Source: Microcebus murinus (lineage: Eukaryota > Chordata > Mammalia > Primates > Cheirogaleidae). From it: DNA of 64,000 nt. The stretch spans positions 49,909,501-49,973,500 of the forward strand of contig NC_134108.1 of the NCBI RefSeq assembly GCF_040939455.1, read 5' to 3'. The notes beneath the pieces are model-generated. The model saw nothing but the letters and a program-made list of their open reading frames with translations, did not search any database and was not told where the DNA came from. Each line of letters begins with the position of its first letter. Position 1 is the first letter of the stretch. The translations under genes were made by a program, and so were the position numbers. This document shows positions 38,947 to 52,482 of this stretch, piece by piece.

Positions 38947-39849
38947 TAACATCCAAATCCCAAGATATTACCAATCTAGTACATTACTTCTATTTTTTTT
39001 TAATTCTTCAATAAGATGGTGGGAAACCGTTGTTGTTTCTATTGTGCCCTTAATTCAACTACACTAGTACCTTGGCTCTGTTTCCTTCCACTGACTCTCG
39101 AGATATTTAATAACACATTTTTTTTTCACCCCCAGCCATACCCTCATCTCTTCCTTTTTTCTATATCAGTTCAGATGATTTCATTGACTCCTTTAGGTTC
39201 TAAACTAATACGTGTCATAAATGACTTTCAGATTTTTATCTTCAGTTTTAAATTTCCAATTGTTTGTAAGACTCCCTTCTCCTACCTCCAGTATTTTGTT
39301 AAGGGTTCTGCCCTTGCTCTGGTCATCCAAACAGAAAACCTCAGAGCCCTAGGAGGCTTGTCCTCAGCCTGACCCCTTCCACATCCAATCCTATAGATTT
39401 CTTCCATATTCATCTTGTTCTGTACCATCTAATATATATACTTGATTTATGCCCCTGGTCAAGGGGGCAACTAGGAGCCGAAATCCAGGCCAGGCTCTGT
39501 TTGCCAAGCCATGCACCCTGATGAGGGGCGGCATCCCACCGGTTGAAGGGGTACCTTTTTTCCACAGAAAGGCATGATTTGCTCAGTTAGTTCTTGCCTA
39601 TCTGGAGGGGTAGCTTTATCTAATGCACACAAAGACTCCATACATAGTAACAGCAGTGCCAATCTTGTACTTCTTTGCCAGATTATCCAGTATAGAACTA
39701 TTAAAAGATAATGACTAACTTTTTTTATTTATTTATTATTTCTACCTGATGTAAGTTCTAATCCAGACTCTACAACCTAAGCCCTTTTATACTGACTTCA
39801 ACTCACCATTTTGCCTGAGTGTATACTACTCTCCTATATATAACCTAAG

Positions 39850-40720
39850 TTCCAGCTATGACTCTTAAATTCTCTGAATGGAGAATCCTGGGTTGTCAGT
39901 CACTGCTTTTTTTTTTTCTTTTAGCACTTGAAAGATGTTGTTGCACTGTTTTCAGACCTCCACAGCTTGATGAGCAGTCCTTAATCATATTGTTGTTCCC
40001 CTTGGCTGCTGTGGTATTTTCTTTATCTCTGGTTTTCAGCGGTTTGACTATGATGTGTCTAGGAGTGACTGTCTCTGCTAGGGGGGTACTGAACTTCTGG
40101 AATATATACATTTATATCTTTTACTAACTTTGGAAAAATTTAGCCATTTTTTCTTCAAAAATATTTTTCTGCCCCATTCTTCCCTTCTGGAAGATCCTTC
40201 CTTTCTGAGACTCCAGTGATGTGTTAAACCTTTAAATATAGTTTCTTATGTCATGAGGCTTGATTCATTTTGTTTTCTAATCTTGTTCTCTCTGTTTTCC
40301 AGATTGTGTAATATCTATTGATCTATGTTCAAGTTCATTGCAACTCTTCTGTCATCTGAAATCTAGTATTAAGCATATACAATGAATTTTTAAATTTTAG
40401 GTCTAGAATTTTTAATTTTAGAATTTCTACTAGGTTCTTTTTTATAGTTTCAATTTCTCTAAGATTTCCTAGTTGTCCATTCATTCATAGTATATTTTCC
40501 TTTACATCCTTGAGTATAGACACAAAAACTACTTTAAAATCCTTGTTATTAATTCTGACATCTGTGTCATCTCAGTGTCAGTTTCTGTTGGTTATCTTTT
40601 CTCTTGAAAAAGGGTCATGTTTTCTTATGTTTGCATACATCTAGTAATTTTGGATTGTATTCTGGACATTGCATATGATATGCTGTCAAGACTTAGGATT
40701 CTTAACCACATTGATTTTTT
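39850..40720 (-). mobile_element. old L1M fragment
   Basis: Reverse orientation, with 'ttgactatgatgtgtctagg', 'gttctgtctttccag'-like segments, 'tcttttctcttgaaaaaggg' and 'ttggattgtattctggacat'. This is a known long, AT-rich L1M region, with no intact frame. Confidence 0.6.
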
Positions 40721-41606
40721 TGTTATTGCTATGTTAGCAGATTAACTTGGCTAGTCTCAAACTCCAAAGTCTGTCTCCTCTGTGATGAACAGCAACTAAA
40801 ATTGCTATTTAATTTTTTTAGCCTTAGCTGTGCATATATATTTCACAGGTCACCCAAGATTTCAGCAGAATTTATACAAAGAATTTCAGCCTATTTCTCC
40901 ATGGTTCTCTGCTTTCATGTATTTTTCCTCATACTTTCTAGCTGCTAAGGTCACTTACTTTCTCTCTTCTGTTTCCTCAAGCCAGGAACTCTGCAGTTTT
41001 CTACTGAGTTTTAGATACCCATATGAGGCCAACTGTGATCCACCCTCAGGAGAAAAACTTTAAAAAATGAGAAATTCAGCAGTATTCATCCTTTCTTCTA
41101 AGTGTTGACTACACTCTACTTTCTCCCTACTGTTGATCAGCAGTTCCTTCTAGATAGTTATTTTTCAGACTTTTTCCAGAGTTTACAGATGTGATCAATA
41201 GGTGGGTTGGTCAAACAGATCATTAATGGAAATAGAACCCTCCTGAGTCTGCAGTTATCTGAATATATGCCGTAATTTCCAACTCTATGCTTTCCATAGA
41301 AACATAAAACTTCAGATGAGGAAGAGATCACAAAGGTTGCCCTCATGATCCCCTTTGCTTAGGAAGAACCAAACAGCTACCACCTCATGCTCCCTCCACC
41401 CTCTGCACCAACAGAATCTTCAACCTTCCAGCTGTCAGCGCCCAGCTCCCCCTTGATCATCCAAAGCATGCCAGTCATACCGATCCCATAGTACTAGGTA
41501 TAATCTGCCTCATATTCTAGAGATCTATGCACTGATTTTTTCTTCTCTAAATTAAGACTTCATAAAAGTGAAGACTGACTCTTATTCATCTTGGTACCCC
41601 CTACAG

Positions 41607-41770
41607 CAGCAGTCCAAGCTTTTTGGCACCACGGAGTGGTTTTGTAGAGGACAATTTTTCCATGGACTTGTGTGTGTGTGTGGGGGGGGGTACATAGAAG
41701 TACTCTGCAGCCACGTTCCTAACAGGTCACAGACCAAACATTATTTTAGGTACCATACTCCAGCTTAAAA
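41607..41770 (+). mobile_element. hAT-type non-autonomous fragment
   Basis: 'cagcagtccaagctttttgg', 'caccacggagtggttttgta', 'gaggacaatttttccatgga' and 'cgttcctaacaggtcacaga' follow a common hAT MITE. A (tg)n/(g)n tract at 41,668-41,690 lies inside. Confidence 0.65.
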
Positions 41771-42149
41771 CCTAAAATGACTCTCTGTGGATTATGGTAA
41801 GAACACTATATTTCTCTGCCTGGTTTTTATGGTGGATCTGTCTGAGATTTTCAATTTTATTTCCCTTTTCTCTCCAACATGCACTTTGCATTCATTAGGC
41901 AAGTATCTCCTGCCCACCTCCACCCCTCAAAACACATGCTGCTTGGCTTCAGATTATGGTTGAAATATCTTTACTCTGCTCATTTAAATTCTTCTCACTT
42001 TTCAAGGTAAAGATCAATTTCCTCTTTAAATCTCAAGTCTCCTTTGAGCCTTCCTAACCCTTGGTATCCTTACTTTTAACTCCTGATACACTCATAATAT
42101 GTACTTAAATAGTGAGCATTGCTCTTAAAGTAGACTATTAAAGCTAAAA

Positions 42150-42475
42150 GGAATGACAGAAATGAGCTGATCACATCATGCATTTCATAGATGAGGAACT
42201 TGGACTCAGAGTAGTTAAATGATCTAAGGCAACTCAGCTAAATAGTACTTTTTAAAAAGAGATAGAGTCTTGCTATGTTGCCCAGGCTAGAGTGCAGTGG
42301 TTATTCTCAAGTGTGATCACAGCACACTATATCCTCAAACTCCTGGGCTCAAGTGATCCTCCTGCCTCAGCCTTTTGAGTAGCTGGGACTATAGACATTG
42401 ACATGCACCACTGCACTCAGCTTCAGTATCTGAGTAAGGGCTGAAATCAATATCTCCTGACTCAGTTGGGCCTCT
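42150..42475 (-). repeat. MIR split by a truncated Alu
   Basis: The left part ('tttcatagatgaggaacttg', 'ctaaggcaactcagctaaat') and right part ('gagtaagggctgaaatcaat', 'ctcctgactcagttgg') are the two halves of one reverse MIR. The Alu monomer at 42,250-42,421 lies between them. Confidence 0.75.
42250..42421 (-). mobile_element. Alu monomer / truncated Alu
   Basis: 'agagtcttgctatgttgccc' through 'gggactatagacattgacat' is a single arm with an internal insertion of about 11 bp ('tattctcaagt'). Confidence 0.85.
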
Positions 42476-43239
42476 TTCCACTCTGCTACAATGTTTGGTG
42501 TTTGGTTAATGTTATTTCCTTTACTAAATTGTAAACTCTTTGAAAGAAATTTGTTATACTTCTTTTATATTCCTCATAACATAGGCATATAGATATATAT
42601 GTACTTACGAAATAGTTGCTAACCACACTGAATCAACGTAGTACCTTGGGGAATGGAATCTTATATCATATATATTTCTTGGTTAACAATAAAAGAGTTA
42701 AGTAATATTTGACCCTACAATATGTGGAAATCTTATAATTCCTATGATATTATAGCTCATAGTTTTTTTTTTTCTCAAAATCTTTTGCCTGAATCAATAA
42801 CGTCTTTACCAAGCTATTTTAGGAAACAAAAATAGTATATTCTAACAATTTCCAAACTTTTTCTATAACATATATCTCAAAGTAATAAACTAGGGCATAC
42901 CTTACTGAATATTCTAATTGGCAATGTACTAAGTAATTACTAACTTTGAGTCAACTGATCTAAATTAGGAGGAAGATACTATGGACTATATCAAATTATA
43001 CTCTGTGATAGAAAGCAAATACTTAAGAATTAATCAATTGAAAAATTTTTTTTTAAGAAAAACCAAGCCAGTTGGCAAGTGAGCAATAAAAAAGCCATCA
43101 GTGTTAAAGCTATTTTTAAAAAATCCAGTAAGTACTTTTAAAGTGTTTTATAGTCATATTAATTGGTTAATCCTAGATTTTTTTCTCTCAGCATTTACCA
43201 ATCAATCATCTTGTCAGTCAAGTCTTCTGCTTAGAAAAC

Positions 43240-43281
43240 TATTCTGTTTTTTTTTACTTGTACAAATTCATGGGGTACATG
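43240..43281 (-). mobile_element. short L1 3'-end fragment
   Basis: 'tttttttttacttgtacaaa' and 'ttcatggggtacatgta' are the reverse of an L1 3' terminus; only about 40 bp. It directly abuts the 43.3-kb Alu target site. Confidence 0.6.
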
Positions 43282-43296
43282 TAGAGCACCATTCTT

Positions 43297-43644
43297 TTTT
43301 TTTTTTTTTTTTTTTTTTTTTTGAGACAGAGTCTCGCTTTGTTGCCCAGGCTAGAGAGAGTGCCGTGGCGTCAGCCTAGCTCACAGCAACCTCAAACTCC
43401 TGGGCTTGAGTGATCCTTCTGCCTCAGCCTCCCAAGTAGCTGGGACTACAGGCATGCGCCACCATGCCCGGCTAATTTTTTTTTTATATATATATATCAG
43501 TTGGCCAATTAATTTCTTTCTATTTGTAGTAGAGACGGGGTCTCGCTCTTGCTCAGGCTGGTTTTGAACTCCTGACCTTGAGCAATCCGCCCGCCTCGGC
43601 CTCCCAAGAGCTAGGATTACAGGCGTGAGCCACAGCGCCCGGCC
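43297..43644 (-). mobile_element. Alu, young lemur subfamily (copy B)
   Basis: Reverse dimer with a perfect 15-bp duplication, tagagcaccattctt, at 43,282-43,296 and 43,645-43,659. It shares the 'gttttgaactcctgacc' and 'cccaagagctagg' diagnostic bases with copies A and C, but differs from them at several positions in the left arm. Confidence 0.96.
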
Positions 43645-44573
43645 TAGAGCACCATTCTTAATCATTATTTAGGGCTCTGATACATTTATTATTAAAAGCC
43701 AAATGAGATCATTTACTTTAAAATTAAAAACAAATTCTATTTTTAAAAAATTAATAACACTTTAACTTTTTATTTTTTAATTCATTCTTGATGTCTGAGC
43801 AAGTGACATACTTCTCTCAAAGACTGATGTAAATATTAAATATTAGTTTCTCATACTTTCCTAGAGTAGAGGTGAGCTTAAAAAGAATATGAAGTCTTAT
43901 GTCTACTACTAGATCTGACCCTCAAAATAATTTTATTCCTAAGCCAGAGAACATATTGAAAGTGTACAGTTCCTGGCATACTTACTCTTCCCTTGAGACC
44001 CTCTGGGAATCCCTGGGCACCTTCTCCCTGTTATATGGACTGGACATGTTTTTAAACCCTTTAACAGCGTGACATAAATATATTCACAGAAATGAAGGTA
44101 CCTTTTCTCCCTCAGAGAAGCTTCAAGGCATGGGCCTGAGAAGTCCATGGCTTGCACAGTATACAGTTTGCAATCATAAGTGGCATCATCTAAGAAGCTG
44201 CTCTTGCCTTGGGAACAGAAGCTGGGCGAAACTGTCCGCGCTCACCGTTAGTCTTACAACAGAAAACTTGCCACGTGAAGGAAGTGGGAACGTGTCCTCT
44301 CAACCTGGTTTTGCTTTATTCCTTCTGATCCCTCGCTACTCCCTTTCACCATGGGAATAATCACAACTATTGTAAGCAGCTGCAGTTTTCAAATTTCCAA
44401 TCCAGCCCCTCTTTTATGGCCATTTCTTTTTTCTTTTAAAATAGCAAAGCTCAAAAAAATATGCCAACAACTCTTAATCCAATATATAATGATTTCCTTG
44501 GAAGATACAGATCAATCAACAGTTAGTAAAAATGCATCCTTCAGTTCAACCTCCAATCTTACAGAGAATTTTC

Positions 44574-44915
44574 TTTTTCTTTTCTTTTCTTTTTTTTTTT
44601 TTTTGAGGCAGAGTCTCACTCTGTTATCCAGGCTAGAGTGCCATGGCGTCAGCCTAGCTCACAGCAACCTCAAATCCTGGGCTCAAGCAATCCTCCTGCC
44701 TCAGCCTTCTGAGTAGCTGGGACTACAGGCATGCGCCACCATGCCTGGCTAATTTTTTCTATATTTTTAGTTGCTCAGTTAATTTCTTTCTATTTTTAGT
44801 AGAGACGGGGTCTCACTCTTGCTCAGGCTGGTCTCAAACTCCTGACCTTGAGCTATCCTCCTGCCTTGGCCTTCCAGATTGCTAGGATTACAGGCGTGAG
44901 CCACCTCGCCCAGCC
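44574..44915 (-). mobile_element. Alu, lemur type
   Basis: Reverse dimer with a short 'agttgctcagttaatttctt' linker variant and a (tttct)n tail at the left. Confidence 0.94.
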
Positions 44916-46841
44916 TCTTTTTCTTTTACATACAACATTTCATAACACAATAAACCCAGGTAGGAAGTTACCTGTATATGTCTTACCTTTTTACATCAAA
45001 TTATGGGAGAGGTCAGTTATGGGATTTTATACCAAAAACCTTCTTTATAATTCTCAGGACTCATGAAATAGGCTATGTATGGTGAATTTTACATCTAACT
45101 GAATATGTTCTATATTCCTTCTCACACATTTAACTGTAGCCCCCAGTTTGGCACTCCAAGGCAAATGGAGGACAACACTCTTGTGGGATTCAGTATTGGC
45201 TGAATGTTTAGATGATTCTCAGGGTGCCTTCTAACACCAACACTATGACTCTTTAGCTTAAGGATTCACTAGGAATGTGTGCAGGAGACAATAGACAAAA
45301 GACTTAGGGTTCATGTCTGACACTAGGTTTCTTATTCCTCCCTACAAAAACCTGATCCATTCTCGATTAAGCTCTTTGCAATCTCACTTCTGCCCTATCT
45401 GTCACCTATGCTTGGGTTAGGCTGACTGGCTGCCCTATTTGGACACGGTATTGCCAGAGATCAGCAAAGGTGGGAAATGAGCACACACAGGTTAGTGATG
45501 CTGCAAAAATGGTTTTGCTGCTGGGAAGGTAGAAGGCCAAGGAGATGCCTGGGCTGCCTTAGCTCTGGGGATTAATGCCCTGATTCCCTGACACTAATCA
45601 CCACTGTTGGCATCCAAACACCATCAGCCTTGACTCTTGCCAAATAGTAGAGATAAAAGCTATTCATCTTTTAGTATTTACTGAAAGTGTACCAAGCACA
45701 GGACACGAACCAGAAGTAGTTTCCAACCAGTGGTTTCATTTGGGAAAAAAAACCAAATAAATCATTTAAAAAAAAGAAGAAAGAGAAGGAAAATGTCATT
45801 TAACAACTTTTCCAAGAGATACTATTTAGTGCAGCTATAAGTCTAATTAATGATAATATAAACTAATATGATATAATCAAGATAAATAGACAGATGAAGG
45901 CCAATACACATATTTGATGGACCTCCATTTCTTGAGTACTAAAAACCAAAGAAGAAAGCTAACGAATAAGAAGTTGATATAGAATAATGTGTACACCCAT
46001 GCATATGCATCAACTGATATATTTTTCTGCCCAGACGTTTTGCAAACACACCTGGCCACCTGTCATTATTTTTAAAAGACAAATAACAAACTGCTCTTGC
46101 AAATAGTTACTTGTGAGCATAGTTATCAGTTGAGGAAACAATTTTCTGCAGGTGTAAAAATTATATTTCTCAATAAGGAAAATTCAGATATAGTCAGTTT
46201 ACTCATTAAGCCTTTAGAATTCAGCTTTGGCTTACTTTCTTTGAAGAGGATTCTTTCATTTTCAGTCCATGAAAGTTTAACTCTGAAGCAAGTAGTTCTC
46301 AAACTTTTTGGTTTCAGGACCCCTCTACACTCTTAAAAACTTTTGAGGAACCCAAGAAACGTTTACTTATATGGATTATTTCTCCTAATGTTTACTGTAT
46401 CATAAATTAAAGCTGAGAAAAATTTTAAATGTATTAATTAAATTTAATAATTAAATTTTATTTATATTTATTAAAATGGATTTATTAATTCATTTAAAGT
46501 AATAATGGTAAAGCCATGACATTAAACCTATCAAATTAACATAAACAATATTTTTATGAAAAATAATTATATTTTCCAAAGTGAAAATAATTTAGCAAGA
46601 GGGTAGCATTGTTTTACATTTTTGGAAATCTCTCTAAAGTCTGGCTTAACAGAAAATAGCTGGATTCTCGTATCTGCTTCTATACTCAATCTATTACAAT
46701 TAAGTTGTTTTGGTTGAGGTATATAAGAATATCTGGCCTTACAGTTATATACTTGGAAAAAGAAAAGTATTAATATTTTAATAGCCTTATCAGATAATAT
46801 TGTGGATATTCTTCTTTGATGCTACATGAAAACTCAACAAG

Positions 46842-47829
46842 AAGTTACTCCAAAGAGTACACTATGGAAGACAGGGAAAGAGTACCTTTAGGGTGGAAAG
46901 ACGTGACAAACACTATCTCAGACAAGTGTGATGAAGGTTAACATCAATAACATCAATGGTGATAAGTCATGTTGACATTACGGACCCTTGATATAATGTG
47001 ATGAAAATGCTATTGACCTCTGTGGCCTGTCCCAAAAGCCTGTCATTTCATTCTAATCATGAGAAACATCAGGCAAATCCTAATTGAGAGACATTCTATG
47101 AAATACCTGACTAGGACTCCTCAAAATTGTCAAGGCCATTAAAAACAAGAAAGGTCTGAGAAACTGTCACAGCCAAGAGCCTAGGGAGGTGTGCTAATTA
47201 AAGATAATGGATCCTAGATGGGGTCCTGGGGCAGAATAAGGACATTAGATCAAAATCAAGGAAATCTGAATAAAGTATAGACTTTAGGTAATACTAGTGT
47301 ATCAGTATGGGTTCATTAATTGTAAAAAATGTACTCTCCTAATGTAAGACATTAATTAATAGGGGAATTAATTAATTAATAGGGGAAACTAAATTAGGGA
47401 GTATATGGAAACTCTCTGTACCATCTTCTCAATTTTTCTAAACTGTTCTTAAAAACAGAGCCTATTGGCTGGGCGCGGTGGTTCACGCCTGTAATCCTAG
47501 CAAGCTGGGAGGCCGAGGCGGGAGGATCACTCAAGGTCAGGAGTTCAAGATCAGCCTGAGCAAGAGCGAGACCCCGTCTCTACTAAAATAGAAAGAAATT
47601 AATTCACCAACTAAAAATATATAGAAAAAATTAGCCGGGCATGGTGGTGCGTGCCTGTAATACTAGCTACTTGAGATGCTGAGGCAGAAGGCTTGCTTGA
47701 GCCCAGGAATTGGAGATTGCTGTGAGCTAGGCTGACGCCATGGCACTCCAGCCAGGGCAACAGAGTGAGACTCTGTCTCAAAAAGAAAAAAAAATAAAAA
47801 ATAGAGCCTATTTAAAAGATTTTTTTAAC
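46842..47829 (+). mobile_element. L1M 3' end inserted in the hAT element
   Basis: 'ttgatataatgtgatgaaaa', 'ccaaaagcctgtcatttcat', 'gtatgggttcattaattgta' and 'gaaactctctgtaccatctt' belong to an old L1M 3' end. It is itself broken by the Alu at 47.47 kb. An 'attaattaataggggaa' unit is repeated twice near 47,350-47,386. Confidence 0.75.
47467..47802 (+). mobile_element. Alu, lemur type
   Basis: Forward dimer with 'gaaagaaattaattcaccaa'. The duplication agagcctatt lies on both sides (47,457 and 47,803), inside the L1M. Confidence 0.95.
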
Positions 47830-48994
47830 CTGACAAGAGGTAGTTTTTAAAATGTTAGTTGCAATGTAGAATACGAAACAGTATTAGTATACTTTTTGAA
47901 TTCTGTTATATTGAAATCCATTAGTCTTTCTTATACTTTAAATGGATCTCTTGTCATGTATGATTTTGTAAGAGCATGCATTGGTTACTGGAAAATATTG
48001 ATTCAATTAGTTATGCAGATCTTCCAAATGTTGACACATTTAATTATACAACAATTAAAACACTGCATTTGTTAATATCACCATCAGTCTCATCAGAAAA
48101 AATATTTAAGCATTGGGAAGCTGTCAAACTCATGATGGTGGAAACAAGTTTTCCAAAATTCTAATTTTCACTTGTTTGCCCAAATTTTATCATTGGCACC
48201 AAATATTGTCAGTTGTTTTTTCTTGAAATGACAGTCTTACTTCATTTATTTTCAAGAAAATGTCTGTCAAACATTGTGAGAAAATGTCTGCCAAATCTGA
48301 ATAACTATAGTTTGTCTGTCACTCAGTCTTCCAAGTAAAAATGGTATTCATGAAAAAAGTGGCTAGTTCAGCTTGAAACTCAAACAACTACACTAGTGCT
48401 TTTCCTCAGGACAACCATAATATTTGGTATATAGTTGAAGTATTTTATTATGTGTACTTACCATTTCATTGCAAAGAATATTAAAAGACATGTTCTCAAA
48501 GTTTTTGAGATTTAACAAAATAATTTTTACTGCTTTTTCAAGGATATTCTTAAATGAAACTAGGTTTTTTGTTTGATTTTTACTGTGAGTGCCTGGGCAG
48601 TGAGGTATACAAAATATTTTGGTGCAACTGCCTTGATTCTGCCAAGGTGCCAGCAATTTCACCCATCATTGCTTTTGTATCATTACTGTAAATACAACCA
48701 GAGTGAAAGGCAAAAGGTGTCCAAGTATTATTATAGAGAGTTTAGACATCAGGACCCCTGAAGTGGGCTCAGGGAAGCCTAGAGGTCTATATACCACATG
48801 TGGAGAACCACCGACTTAAGTAACCGTATCTCTGACATCTCCATGACTCTCTGATTAAGCCAAGCAATAACTGTATCAAGGGAAGCCACAGAGATGAAAC
48901 TTCATTTTTCTTTGCCACAGCTCTGACTTGGAGGTAATGGGAAGGAACTAAGACCAAACATATTATCCTCTGGCTTCCCACAGTTCTCTAAGGC

Positions 48995-49330
48995 AGCACT
49001 TCCCAACCTTTCTCATAGCATGATAGGGAGAGAAAACAATAATAATTTTATTAAGGAATAAAGGGATGAGGCTGCCTAAGGCTTGAGGCCCCTGGCATGG
49101 AGGTAAAGGACCTAAACAGCATTCAGGAGGATGGAGGGGTCAGTAGCTGTAGCCATTCCCAGTGGATCTGCCAAGGCACATGAATTGGACACTTCTGCAC
49201 TAAGGTTTTTAACACAGTGAGAGGCTGGGACTGGAGGATGTCTGTTCCCCAGCCAGTTTCATGCTCCATAAGAGTCTCAAAGCTTAGGTCAGATGTGGGA
49301 ATACACAAAGTATTTGATTGTGCTTCATGG
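48995..49330 (+). mobile_element. possible further hAT fragment
   Basis: 'ggcagcacttcccaaccttt' resembles a hAT terminus, immediately after the end of the large hAT copy. The rest is not recognised. Confidence 0.3.
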
Positions 49331-49364
49331 TACCATCTGAATTCTGTTAAAGATTTGAGGCAAA

Positions 49365-49668
49365 GGCCAGATGTGGTGGCTCACATCTGTAATCCTAGCA
49401 TTCTGGGAGGCTCGGATGGGAGGATTGCTTGAGGCCAGGAGTTCAAGAACAGCCTGAGCAAGAGCAAGACTCCATCTCTACAAAAAATAGAAAAATTAGC
49501 CAGGCATAGTGGTGCACACCTTGTAGTCCCAGCTACTCAGGAAGCTGAGGCAGGAGGATCACTTGAGACCAAGAGTTAGAGATTGCGGTGAGCTATGATA
49601 ATGCCACTGCATCCTAGCCCAGATGACAGAGGAAGATTTTGTCTCAAAAAGAAAAAGAAAAAAAAAGA
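49365..49668 (+). mobile_element. AluJ-like
   Basis: Forward dimer, diverged, short linker. The duplication agatttgag lies at 49,351 and 49,669. Confidence 0.9.
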
Positions 49669-49701
49669 AGATTTGAGACAGAACTTGTCCAGAGCATTTG
49701 C

Positions 49702-49935
49702 AGATATACTATAATGATTAAAAGCACAGAATCTGGCTCCCAAACTACCAAAGAGTTCAAGCTGTAGCTATGCCACCTACTAGCTGTGTGATCTCGAGAA
49801 AGTAACTTAACATCTCAGTGTCTCAATATCTGCACCTATAAAATGGGGGCAATAATATTGAAAGTATCAAATGAGTTAATATAAATTTCTTGGAATGATG
49901 CCTACCACCAAGAAATTTGGTGGTATATTAGTTAT
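49702..49935 (+). repeat. MIR
   Basis: Forward MIR: 'aatgattaaaagcacagaat', 'ctactagctgtgtgatctcg', 'acatctcagtgtctcaatat', 'tataaaatgggggcaataat'. Confidence 0.85.
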
Positions 49936-52482
49936 TATAGCTATATTAGTTATTATTACTACTATGCCTGTGCTATAGGATATTGTAATTGAGATTGTTT
50001 CTCTGAGCACAGCAGTGTTGAATTACAGATTTACATAGAAAGAGAATCCCAGAGATGCCAACAGGCTTGATGTTAGCCTGCAGAATTCCAGAGCTGAGGA
50101 TATGTGCTTGGAACAGAGAGGGAAGATGCATGCAAAGAGCAGAATGCCTGGGCCTTTTTCATTTTACTTAAGGTATATGTCAAAGGCTTCCAATCAAAAC
50201 TTTATTTTACCTTATCAAAACACTATAAAATAGATTAGTTTCTAAATTATATTTTTCCTTGAAAAGGGCCATGGTTCACAAATAATCATTACAGACTGTC
50301 AACCCAGCCACCACTCATTGTCAAAGTTTTTTTTCAGGATGGTGTCGGTCATGGTGGTCGTGTGGGTCCTGGGCTTCAAGAGGCTCCCAGAAAACTAGGA
50401 TATGCGATCCAAAGCTGGGACCATTCCAGACATACTGGATGTCTGCTTCTGCACCTTGAGTTGGATGTGTTTTTTTCTTTACTGGACAGCTTTTGGCAAC
50501 TACTTAGCCTGGCTCATAAGATCATTATAACCTAATTAAGAGTTTTCAGCTACATCTGAAGTTGAATGATTTCAATGGTTCTCTTCATGCAAGTATTCAA
50601 TATCTAGATTGCCGCAGTTATAAAGTTGCAAAGAAATGCAAAATCATCATAACAAGAAAATAGTCACAAATGAACCCACCCACCACTTAGAAAGTTAGCC
50701 CTTCCTCAAATATCCCTCACAGCTCAATACCAAGACTAACCCTACCCATCATGTCAACGTCTTTTGTCCATCTTTCAGTGCTTGTCCGATTTGATAAACA
50801 TCCACAATTACAGTGTAGAAAAAGGGCAAACCTATTCATGCAAAGGCACTGACAAGTGAGGATGTGGCCAATCTGAAGAAGAAAAAAATCAATAAGGATA
50901 GTGACGGCACAAAAACTTCAAAAGAAAATAATTGACATTTTGATGAATTTAAAAAGGTTTTGAAAAAACTGATAAATTTTTAAATATTTTTGTAAAAATG
51001 ATTTCCTATATGATTAAATAAGGATTTTATAAAATAAATAGAAATTTGTTCATTATTTATTCTAAGAGTTTAGCTTATAGCTGCTACTATAATCCATATT
51101 TTTATCAAATAAGATAAAAATGACTTATTTTTATAAATGTTATTTTCATTTTTCAATATTAAGTCCCCAGCAACCTTCTTCCCCATCATCCTCATACAGT
51201 AAAAAGACTGACGATACTGGTCCCAGATATGTGGCCTTTTCCTGGTCACTTGCTCTGAAAATAATGAGCATGTAAAAGAATATAGATAAATACTCAATAT
51301 CTGCTCCAAGAGACCATCTTTGCCTTCCTCCCCCAAGATTCAACAAGCCTGTGTTCTCCCCTTTCCCCCTGGGTTCTCTTCTGCACAAGGTGGAGGAGCT
51401 TTATCTTTTGGATATACAATATTATTCTTCTCAAGTTTATTTTTCTGGCAAAATAAGTAAAATTTAAATAGATATCTTAATAGAATTTTGTCTGGAGATA
51501 ACTAGATTATCCTAAACTCTAGTGACTTCAAAGCACTAAATACTTACAAATTGGGTTCATCTCTCTGGCTTACAAATTACAAATTGACCCTGGTTAGAAT
51601 TAATTAAGATACTAGCTTTTAAGAAAAGCACTCATAAAATGGCTGCGTGTACACATCAAGACTTTCTCTTTTCTCTTACTGGAAACAACTCTTCTTTAGT
51701 TACTTAAAAAGTCAAGATAAACCAGAGCCCAGCTGGAATGATTATTTACATATTTCAATTTAGGGAGTAATTATGTTTAAAGTGATGTCTGATTTGAATT
51801 TGTTTTCCCCAAGATTTACAATCAATAGATATATTGCCTATCCATTGAGTACTGAGAATTTTAGAGCTTTTAAAAAGACAGAATTCCTATCTATAATGAA
51901 TCTGTAACCAAGGTCTTTCTCACTTACATGAATGTGTGTGTATACAGGTATATATATTTTTTCCTCTGTTGAATATATTATTTATAATACAGATGTCACG
52001 GTTATAGAAATTCATTTTCTTTGACCCTGACCCAAATAGGTCAGATATTATAGCATTAACAGATGGGCAGTGAGTACAAAGAATGGAAATTCTTTTATGT
52101 CATGTTTCCTCAGATCATGGTAGCATTACTTCATCTTCCTTTTTCCCACATACTCACCTCACCTCAAAATTTTTCTAAAAATGTCTTTTGTTTGACTTTT
52201 ACAAAACAGCCCTAAAACTGATTTTATTTTTGCTTCTAGCAACAGTTGACAGTTCTCTCTGAATTCCTAATTTCGCTTCAGAGCCCCTCTAAGTGCAAAT
52301 TTTGTGCCAATATCTATAAAAAGCACATGGCAAATATAGATGAGCATTTTCCTTAATGAGACTTTTAAATCAGTTCTGACTCTGTGAATAGTATTTTAAA
52401 ATCTGAAACAGGCAGAGAGGAAAACATGAAGTATTTTAACATGTGAAAAGGCCAATGAGTCTGGACGTGCCTGGATACTCAC

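Larger units (their letters stand above)
46289..48813. mobile_element. large hAT-type element, interrupted
   Basis: Begins 'caagtagttctcaaactttt', then 'ggtttcaggacccctctaca'. Ends '...ccacatgtggagaaccaccg', giving short inverted ends of the form CA/CGGT(A/G)GTTCTC. Once the inserted L1M and Alu (46,842-47,829) are removed, the two halves join ('aaactcaacaag' / 'gacaagaggtag') into about 1.5 kb. Its left 430 bp is shared with the element at 12.7 kb. No intact transposase frame is present. Confidence 0.8.

Noticed and set aside
43101..43379. 92-codon frame ending in '[27 protein letters not shown]'-type sequence
   Set aside because: Typical translation of an Alu poly-T and left arm. The same applies to frames at 4.6, 8.4, 28.2, 35.0-35.6, 54.1 and 58.2-58.5 kb.
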